Source of the DNA: Candidatus Nitrosopumilus sp.
Lineage (GTDB): Archaea; Thermoproteota; Nitrososphaeria; Nitrososphaerales; Nitrosopumilaceae
DNA length: 33,026 bases
Direction of reading: 5' to 3'
NCBI GenBank assembly: GCA_013911135.1
Contig: JACERO010000065.1
Location: 1 to 33,026 of the forward strand
The stretch's first letter is position 1; each line of letters begins with the position of its first letter. The position numbers and the translations under genes are program-made. Positions 17,026 through 26,170 of the stretch are shown here, one piece after another. The notes under the pieces are model-generated. The model saw only the letters and a program-made list of their open reading frames with translations. It ran no database searches and had not been told where the DNA came from.

Positions 17026-17630
17026 GTGTTACATACTTTAAAAAAATCAAGATTAGGGTACTGCTTACTAATTTTAGAGTCCACCATCAACTTTACTTCA
17101 TTAAGCAAAGTTGAGGATTCTTCATTTGAGTGACTAAAGTCAAATCTTGCCTTTGTGAGGGTGGCAGAATCCAACACAATACTGCATAAGTGTACAGACA
17201 ATTCAGATAGTTTTTGACTGCAATGAGGAATTATATTAAATAATTGTGCACTAATGGTTCTAATCATAGGGATAGTTGCAGGAAGAACTTCGGGAATACT
17301 ATTTACATTTGATATTCTTCCAGTTCTTTTTTTTATTTGAGAGAGAGTTTCCAAAGAAAAGGTCATAATTTGTTCTAGTTTAATTGCTTTAAGATGAATA
17401 TCATTAGTTTCATCAAAATCAATAACTAAAGATTTGTTTGATTTTCTTAGGTCATGTCTTTTTTTTGCAAGAATCTCAACAATTTCATCCAATAGAGTTA
17501 GAGAATATTCCAATCTAGGAACAAGAGCAACTGAATGAGAAGCAATTGAAGATTCTAATGTAGAAACATTGCATCTAACCAACATACCATTTAGTGGATC
17601 TAGATTTTGTATTTGAGGACATTGTGACAA
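17022..17630 (-). CDS. ESCRT-III-like (CdvB-family) protein
   Basis: A 202-aa, mostly helical protein. The stretch EVLPATIPMIRTISAQLFNI (about residues 113-132), followed by PHCSQKLSELSVHL and NEESSTLLNEVKLMVDSKI, matches the order seen in archaeal CdvB proteins (a conserved IPxIRTIS-type helix, then a Ser/Glu-rich helix). ESCRT-III proteins polymerise on membranes at the division site. I see no winged-helix or broken-wing C-terminus, so this is probably a paralogue rather than the main CdvB. It starts at TTG (17628-17630) and heads the operon with the 162-aa protein and cdvC. Confidence 0.65.
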   Translation of the reverse strand: MSQCPQIQNLDPLNGMLVRCNVSTLESSIASHSVALVPRLEYSLTLLDEIVEILAKKRHDLRKSNKSLVIDFDETNDIHLKAIKLEQIMTFSLETLSQIKKRTGRISNVNSIPEVLPATIPMIRTISAQLFNIIPHCSQKLSELSVHLCSIVLDSATLTKARFDFSHSNEESSTLLNEVKLMVDSKISKQYPNLDFFKVCNT

Positions 17631-17744
17631 TTAATTCAGTAACCACAGTTACACCTATCTGCAGATACAATTTTGATTTTTTTTGAGCAGTTGTTTAAAG
17701 GAATTTAGCTCTCAATTTTACCTAATAACAAATCAAGTAAAAAC

Positions 17745-18905
17745 ATGGTAAATGAGCATGCATTAACAGTCAGTTTAGAAGAATTTGGATTAAGCAAATA
17801 CGAAGCACAGGCATATGTATCCCTAATTGCAAAGGGGACAATTTCTGCAGGTGAATTGGCATATTATTCTGAGATTCCACGAACTAAAATTTATCCAACT
17901 TTGTTAAAACTAGAAAAAAAGAAGCTGACAATAATTTCAAAGAGTAAACCAATAATGTGTACAGCAATAGCACCTGAAGATGCATTTGATGGAATTATTC
18001 ATGAACAAATCAACAAGGTAAATGCAATGAACACATTGGTTTCAAATTTGAAGAAGGCAAGTGAAGAAAGTAGAAAGTCAAGAGGGTCTGAAGAAAAAAG
18101 ATATTTTCAAATTGGCGTAAATAATGTTTTAGCTCAACTCCAAATTATGATCGAAGGTTCCAAATCATCAATTAAGATAATGGTTGATCCATGGGGTTTT
18201 GGATTACTAGCTGAATGCAAAGAACAACTACTATCAGTTTTACGTCGAAATCTAGATGTCAAAGTGCTTGTTTTACCAACACAAATTTGCTCGGAATCAT
18301 ATAGAGCAATTCCTGAGGGAGTGGAAATTAGAGCATCAGAGATTACTCAAAATTGCTTTATCTTTGATGAAACTGAATTATTATTGGTAAACAATACTAA
18401 TGGAGAAGGAGCAATTTTTTCATCAACTGAAATTCTTGGAATTAATCAAGAAAGAGTATTTTCTAATATTTGGAAAAATGCAACAAAAACTAAAGCTCTT
18501 GCAGACATGACAAAAACAGAAGCACAGGAGATTTACAAAATCATCAAGACTGTTAATGAAACAGGGTTGATGTATGTTCTAAATTCTTTAATGATATCAA
18601 AAAAGCAGGGATCAAACATACTCAAACTATTGGAGAAAAATGGAATTTCTTTCAAATCAAAATCACTTGATGAGATCATAGAGATAATGGATGCGATAAT
18701 GCAGATTACATGCTCAGGACACGTAAACTTTGAAGCAAGCACCAAAAATATTACAATCGAATCAAAACTAAACAGTGGACATTCTCTACCTTGGGTCTCT
18801 ATTTTGGATGGATGTCTTCAAAGACAAGGCTACAAAACCAGAACAATTTATCAAAATAATTCCAACAAAGGCAAAAAAGTCCACATTAAGATAACTAAAA
18901 ACTAG
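17745..18905 (+). CDS. TrmB-family transcriptional regulator
   Basis: A 386-aa DNA-binding protein. Residues 8-75 form the TrmB winged helix (EEFGLSKYEAQAYVSLIAKG, then ELAYYSEIPRTKIYPTLLKL as helix-turn-helix). A coiled stretch follows, then a PLD-like regulatory domain (about residues 115-255: YFQIGVNNVLAQLQIMIEGS, IKIMVDPWGFGLL). The C-terminal 110 residues are less familiar. TrmB proteins sense sugars in Euryarchaeota; the ligand in this group is not known. It is divergent from the ESCRT-like operon with 114 bases between the starts, so it could regulate that operon, itself, or both. Confidence 0.85.
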   Translation: MVNEHALTVSLEEFGLSKYEAQAYVSLIAKGTISAGELAYYSEIPRTKIYPTLLKLEKKKLTIISKSKPIMCTAIAPEDAFDGIIHEQINKVNAMNTLVSNLKKASEESRKSRGSEEKRYFQIGVNNVLAQLQIMIEGSKSSIKIMVDPWGFGLLAECKEQLLSVLRRNLDVKVLVLPTQICSESYRAIPEGVEIRASEITQNCFIFDETELLLVNNTNGEGAIFSSTEILGINQERVFSNIWKNATKTKALADMTKTEAQEIYKIIKTVNETGLMYVLNSLMISKKQGSNILKLLEKNGISFKSKSLDEIIEIMDAIMQITCSGHVNFEASTKNITIESKLNSGHSLPWVSILDGCLQRQGYKTRTIYQNNSNKGKKVHIKITKN

Positions 18906-19114
18906 AGCCAAAATAGAGTGAATAATCCTTAAAAATAGACATAAATTTTTCAAAACCCTCAGGTGACGGTAAATTAGTTCAAGATTCTTGTAATTTTTAG
19001 TTAATTTTACGTCTGAAGTTTGGATATCATAGTAAAATTCTGAAACAAATCAAAATTCCATATGTTAAGAATAGACAAATAAATCCTCATAACCATTGTG
19101 ATAACCAATTGTTT

Positions 19115-19480
19115 ATGAGTTATAGCATACTTGTAGCAGAGGATTCTAATTTTATGAGAGTAATGATAAAACAAATCTTGAAGAACATTGAGAATGTGGG
19201 AGAAATTCATGAGGCAGCTGATGGTGTTGAAGCAGTCAAAAAATACAAAGAGAAGAAACCAGATCTTGTAACTATGGACATAGACATGCCAAACATGAAT
19301 GGACTTGATGCTTCAAAACAAATCAAATTGTTTGATTCCAAAGCAAAGATAGTGATGGTAACATCTTCAGACCGACTTGATACTAGAGAAGAAGCAGAAA
19401 GAATTGGAGTAATAGGATGGATTGGAAAACCATTTAACCGTGAAGAAATAAAAAAAGTAGTTGCTGCTCTTTCAAAATAA
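19115..19480 (+). CDS. cheY: CheY-like single-domain response regulator
   Basis: A 121-aa receiver domain without an output domain. All CheY residues are present: acidic pair Glu9-Asp10, phospho-acceptor Asp55 (VTMDIDMP), Thr83 (MVTSS) and Lys105 (GKPF). I take the ATG at 19115; a TTG two codons earlier is possible. Such proteins relay chemotaxis signals to the archaellum motor in motile Nitrosopumilus-like archaea. No other che gene is near, and the only archaellin in the window is broken. Confidence 0.88.
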   Translation: MSYSILVAEDSNFMRVMIKQILKNIENVGEIHEAADGVEAVKKYKEKKPDLVTMDIDMPNMNGLDASKQIKLFDSKAKIVMVTSSDRLDTREEAERIGVIGWIGKPFNREEIKKVVAALSK

Positions 19481-19743
19481 TAAACAGTTTTAACTACAAT
19501 TTTTTTCTGTGACAATATTTATTGTAGAAATAATCATGCGATATTGATTGATAAAATTTAAGTTTTACAGCGGTAATGTCTGGGTAAAATTCTCAAATAA
19601 CCTCCTTTCTAGATTTTAATTTTCTTTTAACAATAAAGACAATATTGTATTGGAACGTAGAAGATTTGGATTAAGTATCGTATTACAAGAGTATCACTAA
19701 TTTCTCTGTGATTAAATAAAAAATTAGAAATTTTCATGGATGT
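19481..19743. other. Intergenic, no gene seen
   Basis: AT-rich sequence between the convergent ends of cheY and the large surface-protein gene. I find no convincing small ORF, tRNA or strong hairpin. Confidence 0.5.
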
Positions 19744-22700
19744 TTATTTTTTACCAGAATAACGTTGTATTTTAACTCCAGATTCAGATACATCAAGTGT
19801 CATAATTGATGGACCTACGATTTGGTAATAGCCCTCCACACCTAGTAATTCCACATAATACGATGTATCAAGATTAAAACTAATAGGACAAAATCCACGT
19901 TCATTAATATCGCAAACTTGATCATAGTATGTGTTTTCAGAGTTACCTACTTTTTTGTATATTTCTGGTTCTGTACCTTTAGCAAGTTGTTTACCATTTC
20001 CATCTTGAAAATGCCAAAGCAAACATGATTTACCGCCATATTCATTGTCAAAACAATAATTATTTGCTTGAATAATTACAGTTCTTTCAGCAGTAATTGG
20101 CAGCATACTTGAATATTCGTTGTTACCAGGAGGCCATTCTAAAATCATCATGTCTCCATCTCCAACATAGTCTGTATGTGGAAAAGTAAATGTAACAGAT
20201 GATTTAGCAGGTTCTGCAGGAGTACGTATTTCACTTGAAGTTAAATACCGTATAAATGTAATAGTTCCATTCTCATCAAGTTTCCCATAAGGCATTGAAC
20301 CATGCCACCATTCTTTAGATTGTGTAAGAGATTCTACTCCAATAATATATTCTCCATCTATGCGTGCCTCTGCCCATTCATCAGGTATCTCTCCAGTTAA
20401 AATAGCCAGAGTCCATGAATATAGCACCTTGTGATCAAATCCAGCTTCAGTATAATATTGTGCTTTTTTATCAATTACACAAAGAATCCTGTCAGGTGGC
20501 GTGTCCATTTTAATTAATTTTTCTAAATGTTCTTGATTGACACTTAGACAATTAGATGTATCAAATTCTGATTTTGTATATTGCTCAAAATTAAAGTCAA
20601 CTAAATAAGATGGACCAATGTACACATTTGGAGGCTTTGGGATCATGCTGCTTATAGATACGGTATATTTTTTAGTATCATTATGTACCCGTAATTTTTG
20701 TTGAATGATTCCATCGTCATCAATGTTATGTACACGTTGTGATGGCTGTGTAATTTCTGAAGAGCTTAAGAATTCTTCAATATCAAGAATAGCAAATCCC
20801 GATGTAGGGATACCAATTAAATTCTCAAATGTTATTAAAACGGTGGCATCAGAATTGAGTGCTCCATTATATTGTGTTGAAATGTCAGTTATACAAATCA
20901 ATTCTTCAGGAGTTTTACTCTTTATTGCCTTATCAAAGATCTTTTGATCAATTTCAATACATTTTGATGTATCAAATTTTGGTTTAGGTAAATCAAAGAA
21001 TATAGAATCAAAACTACTTTGAATTTGCATAAAGGTTCTACCATTTTTTGTAATAATCTCCCAATCTCCTCCAATTGGTGGTAATGCGTCTTCTGCCTCT
21101 AGTTTTTCTTTATCTACAATGATATAATCAATGTCCATAATTCTAAAGAAATCTGGATCATCATATTTTTTTTCTGTTAAATCAGATTCATTTGTAAATA
21201 AAAGACGTAGGGACTCTGTATATTTTGGAACATTAACTATTTTTTCGGTAAATAAATTGTTGCCATAACTCCAGGATAATGTTTTTTCAAAAACAATTTT
21301 TTCATCTATTTCTCCAACGATGTTTACTTCAACAGGAGATGGAAAATCATTTTTTATCATGATTTTAATTGGTTTTGTATGCCCAAAGTCTTTTTGAAGA
21401 TTTTTCTTTTTACTAGTTAACTCATTAGGTGTTGTCTCTTCATTAGATTCATCTACATCTTTTTCATTTCCATTTTTCTTGCATGGATCTTCTTCTCCAA
21501 ATGCTAATGGTATTTCAAAAATGAGTTTAGGACCATTAAATGAGCCTAATTTTTTATCTTTACATGGATCTGAGATTATTATGTCAAGTGAGAAATCAAT
21601 GGGGTAATTTTTAGGGTAATGATTTTCAGAGCAAGGTCCGCCATCATGGGTGTCTCCATCATTATATCCATTATACACACAATTTGCTTTCCAGTTAATT
21701 TGATACGTTCCCGGTTTAATTGACGGTGAAGAAACAATTAAAATATTTTCAATCACCTTGTTCTTTTCATGAGGTTGTAATATTATTTCAGTAAGTTTTT
21801 CAGTACCCAATAGAAATGGGGCAGGATGTATTGGATCTTTCATTGATTTTGACGAAATTTGATAATCAACTTTTGTATTATAATTCCCTGTGTTTAAGGT
21901 AATTTTGTACGTACATACATCTCCGGCCTCTAGAATAATTTTTTTCTTAAATAGATCTACTAGTTCTGAATTTTTACAGATATTATTTGGTAATTTTGGT
22001 ATTATTCTTATGGTATCTTGTGATGCATGTGATTCAGAAGTTTTTTCAGGTTCAGGAATTATTTCAGGATCTGTTTTTTCATCTATAACTTCAATGGTAA
22101 CTGTTCTTGGAGGTAGACAAAATGAATTGGTGGAACCCCCAAGAAAATCACATTTAGTTTCATAAACAAACTGATACTGTCCAGGTGCTTGATCTTTAGG
22201 AATAGAAATTTCATATGGTATTTCACATATCTTTCCAGACTCAACTAATGGGAATGAAAATATTTTTTGAGAATACCATGAAATATTTTCACCAACAACT
22301 GTCACGTCATTTGAAGTATTAGAATTTCCAAATGCGGATGTTGTTTGTGTAACTTCTAGTGTCTCTCCAGGATTTGCCTTTATATTTGTCCAATCAGAAG
22401 GAGATATTGAACCAATGTCTTCACAATTTGCAGTAGCAACAGATTTGTTGATAATTACTGGAATAGTATCAGGAATGATGGGTTCTGATTCATCTAAATT
22501 GCCAGAACCAGTTTTTTGAATATCACGTAGAATTCCTTTAGAGGTTAATTTATCTCCATTCTTTGCATCAGGTTTCACTTCAATCTTAAGTATCATTTTA
22601 TCGTTAATTTGACCAGAATTTTTAGCAATACAACTAGCCACAAAATCCAAGCCACCTATGAACTTGGTAATTCTACATTCTTCAACTATGCTACCGTCTT

Positions 22701-22755
22701 TTTCTAGCTTGATGCTATTCACTTGATTTTGATCAAAATATACTCTTAATTTCAA
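19744..22755 (-). pseudogene. Giant secreted/surface protein, C-terminal part (1,003 codons)
   Basis: The largest piece of a gene that seems to start at 23698. Its own start would be a TTG at 22755 sitting in the previous part's stop, and the sense of the protein runs straight across if one A is restored in the A8 run just upstream (HKKKLKLRVYFD). The sequence looks extracellular: beta-rich, with many Cys. Two related Ig-like domains each end in PGxYQ...C...G...C (about residues 190-215 and 345-375). There is a Glu/Asp/Lys-rich linker, and a duplicated motif KFDTSKCIEIDQ / EFDTSNCLSVNQ (about residues 590 and 728). No ATPase or protease motif and no C-terminal membrane span. Family unknown. 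Confidence 0.7.
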
Positions 22756-23144
22756 TTTTTTTTGTGGGGGGATTTGTGATTTATTTCAAGAGTGTATGTG
22801 ATTGTATCTCCTGAAACAACTTCGGTAGGAGGAGAACCTTTTGCTCCAAAATATGCTTCTGATTCTGATTTAACAACGTCCAATTGATTCTTACATGTGG
22901 TATTAGTTTTTGATAATTCGCTTGTGGATACAGCTAGGGTTAGCTCTAATCGTTCTCTATCAGGTTTATCTTGCTTTATTACAATTGGAATATTTTGGGC
23001 TCCTTCCAATAGTTCAACAGGTAATGATGTGGATATACGTACCATATTCTCTTCATTGTCTCGAGTTAAATCATATGCTGTAATAGCAAGCAAGCCTGCA
23101 GATAATGGTACTGTTACAATTGCCGTAGAAACTCCCATGGCCAA
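22752..23144 (-). pseudogene. Giant surface protein, middle part (frameshifted)
   Basis: A 130-codon piece beginning MAMGVSTAIVTVPLSAGLLA. The same frame is open further upstream to about 23206 and reads NWRWCSAGFGIGVTGLAM, so the hydrophobic segment (FGIGVTGLAMGVSTAIVTVP onward) is longer than the ATG suggests. It joins the part ending at 23150 if one A is restored in the A5 run of TTTAAAAAGAACTGG (HNLKKNWRWC). The C-terminal half (about 90 residues) is beta-rich (MVRISTSLPVELLE, then SGDTITYTLEINHKS). Confidence 0.65.
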
Positions 23145-23149
23145 ACCTG

Positions 23150-23698
23150 TTACCCCAATTCCAAAACCTGCAGAGCACCAACGCCAGTTCTTTTTAAATT
23201 ATGCCCTGGGATATCGTTTTCCCAAATTTTAAAGGCTAACCAAATAGAATCATGTGGACTACAACCAGAGTGAGTGTATATTATATTACTTGATGATCCA
23301 TCAGGTTGGGGGGAACTTGGAATTTGACCTTGTGTATTATATCGTATAGTATCTCTGAAAACATTTTTTTTGTATTTTACTGATTCTATCCACTGGTTCC
23401 CATTAGCAGGTAATGAAGGTATTTTAAATTCAGATATAACTGGAAGTGTTTTATTCAGTAGTGGGTGATTGTTATGATAAACACCATGATCAATAACTAT
23501 CTCTGCTCCATTATTTCCTTCACCATATGTCCATTTCTGTGGAACTAGAATTTCTTTTATTTTAATTTCAATTTTAAGAGGCGGATTAAGATTATGTCCT
23601 AAAGATGGTTCATGCACAAATGATATAGGAGGGGTAATGATTAAACCTAAAAATGCAACTACCAAAATGCTCAGAATCATTAATTTAGATATTTTCAT
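23150..23698 (-). pseudogene. Giant surface protein, N-terminal part with signal peptide
   Basis: I take the ATG at 23696-23698 (MKISKLMILSILVVAFLGLI), which gives a classic signal peptide or N-terminal anchor and overlaps the stop of the CFI-box gene in ATGA. An ATG 18 bases earlier would place extra residues before the signal. About 150 extracellular-type residues follow, including EIVIDHGVYHNNHPLLNKTL and IYTHSGCSPHDSIWLAFKIW. After GHNLKRTGVGALQVLELG the frame stops at 23150-23152, whereas the neighbouring frame continues the protein. Restored, the whole gene (23698 to 19744) would encode about 1,315 residues. Confidence 0.65.
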
Positions 23699-24330
23699 GA
23701 TTTGACTAGTCTCCATTTATTTGCATATTTTGAAATATTGTAAATTATAATTGCAGGAGCTGCCAAATACATTCCCAAGTTTAATGCAATTACTGAAATT
23801 CCAAATCCCAACACTTCAACATTGTTTCCATCTTCAGCCAATGTTAAAATTGATAGCGAACTAATCATTGGAGTGATTGCAAGTTTGACAGTTTCTTTGA
23901 AGATTGGATTTTCACGTTGTATATCTGCAATGTATGGTGAGAATGAGTAATAGAATTGATTAAATCCGGTCATAAATGACATGCCTGATGTTGTACTCAT
24001 TACAATGTTGTCTCTAACTTCTCTAAGAAATTGAACTTGTGGTGCTAACTCACTACCATATGCTGCTGTTGCAATAAGACACCCACCACCTTTTTCTTCA
24101 ATATCTTTGATTATTAGTGATTCTTCAGTTGTTGGTAAATTTACACTTGCAGTTTTTTGTATTAAATCTAATTCATTAGTCAATGCTAGTTTATATTTTG
24201 TAATAGATTCTTCGAATTGATTGTTATTTTTTAAATCAATTGCTTCATTTAGAATTGAATGGAATTTTTCTAATTGAGGAACAGTTAATGATAATTGTTC
24301 AAATTCAAAATCAATTGAGTTTAAAATTCT
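23695..24330 (-). pseudogene. CFI-box membrane protein, C-terminal part
   Basis: Holds the CFI-box typical of Nitrososphaerota exported proteins: GGGCLIATAAYGSELAPQVQ, then FLREVRDN and GMSFMTGFNQFYYSFSPYIA. Two hydrophobic helices follow near the C-terminus (ITPMISSLSILTLA; EVLGFGISVIALNLGMYLAA). A TTG at 24181-24183 could start a 162-aa protein. The frame, however, is open back to 24330 and meets the gene at 24334-24690 in the same frame, with one TAA (24331-24333) between them. The 49 codons before the TTG read as normal protein (FEQLSLTVPQLEKFHSILNE), so the two pieces are one gene interrupted by a stop. Confidence 0.75.
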
Positions 24331-24690
24331 TTAAGATTCTTTTAATTTGTAATTTTCAATTTCTTCAGGTGTCATTTGTGTCCAAGGTTCTAACTCTTTT
24401 GTTAGAATAGAAAGATGTTCTCCTATTTCATCTAAAGGTAACAAACTTACCTCTTCAAGTATTTCTTCAGGTATTGGGGTTTCTTTGAGAAATTCTGAGT
24501 CAGGAGTATTAGAAATTAAAGATAATTCTTCTGAAGAGGAGTTAAGCATTAATCGAATAGTGTCTATGTATTGCTTGTACTCAAAATAATCTTCTTGTGC
24601 AAATGAACTACCAAAAGAGCCAATTGAAATTAGCAATACAATACTGAATACAATTTGATACTTTCTCAAAAACCTCCCCAATTTTGACAT
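24331..24690 (-). pseudogene. CFI-box protein, N-terminal part with signal peptide
   Basis: 119 codons: MSKLGRFLRKYQIVFSIVLL begins a signal peptide ending near SSFAQE, followed by an acidic helical stretch (YKQYIDTIRLMLNSSSEELS). Its TAA (24331-24333) lies in the same frame as the CFI-box part. The ancestral codon may have been CAA (…KLKES-Q-RILNS…), a single C to T change. With readthrough or repair the protein would be about 331 residues: signal peptide, helical region, CFI-box, two membrane segments. An AT-rich box lies about 20 bases upstream of the ATG. Confidence 0.7.
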
Positions 24691-25075
24691 GTTTTAATAT
24701 CTACTTAAATGGTTCTTAGATTCATTTATTATGAAAATAACGGCATATGATTTCAAAAATTTATAGTTGTAATCATAGGCCGTCAAAGTGTCTTTATGTT
24801 TTAGTTCAGTTCCCCAAGATCCAAATGGTTTCTGCCTGTCAATTTTTAAAAAAAGTTTAAAGTTTAACAAAATTCTAGTCATAGTGGAACACAAAAAAGA
24901 TACACTACAGTACCACATCCCATCCGGTCCACCATAATATTTTATCAAGTCATAACAGATTTGAATCAATTAGGTTCAAAAATGTTTTACACAGAAATTC
25001 CGATTCCAAAATTTGAATTTTATCAAATGTTACTAGAGATTTGCATATACAGGATAAGCAGAAACTATTTTGTTG
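24691..25075. other. Low-content region with no confident gene
   Basis: A minus-strand open frame at 24694-24969 (91 codons, starting in-frame as MIQICYDLIKYYGGPDG) has an odd composition and I do not trust it. On the plus strand a GTG at 24884 opens a 17-codon frame reading VEHKKDTLQYHIPSGPP up to TAA (24935-24937). An AT-rich box (GTTTAAAGTTTAAC) lies about 20-30 bases before it. It could be a truncated micro-gene. Confidence 0.35.
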
Positions 25076-25183
25076 TCAGTTATCTTCATACTCTTGTCTG
25101 ATTAATTCAAGAGTGTTAGGATCTAATTTCTCAAAATACTTTTTCAATTCTTCTTCATTTAATTTTTCATCATGAAATAACAT
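25076..25183 (-). CDS. Micro-protein, 35 aa, acidic
   Basis: An ATG-to-TGA frame reading MLFHDEKLNEEELKKYFEKL, followed by DPNTLELIRQEYEDN. It is strongly helical and acidic, with clean coding-type composition. An AT-rich box (AATATTAAAATT) lies about 20-28 bases upstream of the ATG, consistent with leaderless transcription. Family not recognised. Confidence 0.55.
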   Translation of the reverse strand: MLFHDEKLNEEELKKYFEKLDPNTLELIRQEYEDN

Positions 25184-25278
25184 TCTATTTTAAAATTGGA
25201 ATTTTAATATTCATTGTTAGTAGATAACAAACATGTACTAAATGCTCAAAATCTAATGATTTTAGTAAAAAAAGTTTC

Positions 25279-25773
25279 ATGAAAAAACTAAAATCAGACA
25301 AATTAGTCACAATAGTCTTGATTGAAGAGAAACTAGAGGCCTTAGGAATAAAACTTCCAAATCCTCCAACACCAGCAGGATCATATGTTCCTGTAGTAAG
25401 GACTGGAAATTTACTCTACATTTCAGGACAAATCCCCATGGAAGATGGTAAAGTGATCTTTACTGGAAAAGTTTCAGATAATAACTTGGAAATTGCTCAA
25501 AAATCTGCAAGAATGTGTGCAATTAACATTTTAGCACAAATCAAAAGACAAGTTGAAGATTTGGATAAAGTTTCCAAAATAGTTAGATTATCAGGATTTG
25601 TAAATTCTGTTTCAGAATTTTCACAACAACCCAAAGTTATCAATGCAGCTTCAGATTTATTTTTTGAAATATTTGGTGAGAAAGGAAAGCACTCCAGAAT
25701 TGCAGTTGGAGTATCTAGTTTACCATTAGACTCTATGACAGAAATTGATGCAATCATTGAAATTTCAGAATAA
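25279..25773 (+). CDS. RidA/YjgF-family protein
   Basis: A 164-aa member of the RidA (YjgF/YER057c/UK114) family, which in its archetype hydrolyses reactive enamine/imine intermediates. It shows VPVVRTGNLLYISGQIPMED, a helix with AINILAQIKRQVEDLDKVSK, and the C-terminal HSRIAVGVSSLPLDSMTEID with the conserved Arg. This longer subgroup often starts SIEEKL; here IEEKLEALGIKLP follows a TTG at 25318, which is an alternative start 13 codons downstream of the ATG at 25279. Enamine chemistry would fit a cell making branched-chain amino acids, but the gene is not linked to the ilv operon. Confidence 0.85.
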   Translation: MKKLKSDKLVTIVLIEEKLEALGIKLPNPPTPAGSYVPVVRTGNLLYISGQIPMEDGKVIFTGKVSDNNLEIAQKSARMCAINILAQIKRQVEDLDKVSKIVRLSGFVNSVSEFSQQPKVINAASDLFFEIFGEKGKHSRIAVGVSSLPLDSMTEIDAIIEISE

Positions 25774-25816
25774 GATTTGGAAATTTTCTCAAATAGATTT
25801 TTTGACTACAGTGTTC

Positions 25817-26008
25817 ATGGTTCAGATGTGCCGTGGATTGTGTGAGCGTCTAAAATCAACTTCATTTACAAACAATCTACGTTACAAAATTGGTCAAAAA
25901 TGGTGTTCATTGTGTGCATTATTTTTCTTTACTGAAGAAAATTCATGTCCATGCTGTAAAACCAGATTAAGAGCAAGAAGCAAAAAAGATGACTTGTCAA
26001 GAATGTAA
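25817..26008 (+). CDS. Small Cys-rich zinc-ribbon-like protein
   Basis: A 63-aa protein matching a small family common in Nitrosopumilus-type genomes (MCRG-C start, GQK-C-x2-C, CPCC, LR-R end). It reads MVQMCRGLCERLK, then RYKIGQKWCSLCALFF and ENSCPCCKTRLRAR. Six cysteines in three pairs suggest zinc binding. I place the start at the ATG at 25817 (a second ATG is at 25826) because codons further upstream do not resemble the family. The function is unknown. The next gene overlaps it by 20 bases. Confidence 0.75.
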   Translation: MVQMCRGLCERLKSTSFTNNLRYKIGQKWCSLCALFFFTEENSCPCCKTRLRARSKKDDLSRM

Positions 26009-26150
26009 CCATGAAAAAGGAAAATGTCAGTGTTTTTGTTGTTGTTCAATATCACAGATAGGATGTATTTACTGTGTTCTCCCAGTTTTAGGATATAGAC
26101 AAATTAAGAAAATTAGTAGAAAAATGAGAGATAGAAATAAACCTAAATGA
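25989..26150 (+). CDS. Cys-rich micro-protein, 53 aa
   Basis: Reads MTCQECNHEKGKCQCFCCCS, then ISQIGCIYCVLPVLGYRQIK and a basic tail KKISRKMRDRNKPK. Nine cysteines fall in the first 32 residues, in C-x2-C and CxCxCCC groupings that fit metal binding. A short hydrophobic stretch (IGCIYCVLPVLGY) follows. It overlaps the preceding Cys-rich gene by 20 bases, so the two are probably made together. Not recognised as a named family. Confidence 0.6.
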   Translation: MTCQECNHEKGKCQCFCCCSISQIGCIYCVLPVLGYRQIKKISRKMRDRNKPK

Positions 26151-26170
26151 TTTGAAAAATACAATAGCAC

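Noticed and set aside
24694-24969. 91-codon minus-strand frame with GGPDGMWYCS
   Set aside because: Odd composition, no convincing start context, and a plus-strand promoter-like box plus micro-frame within it; not trusted as a gene.
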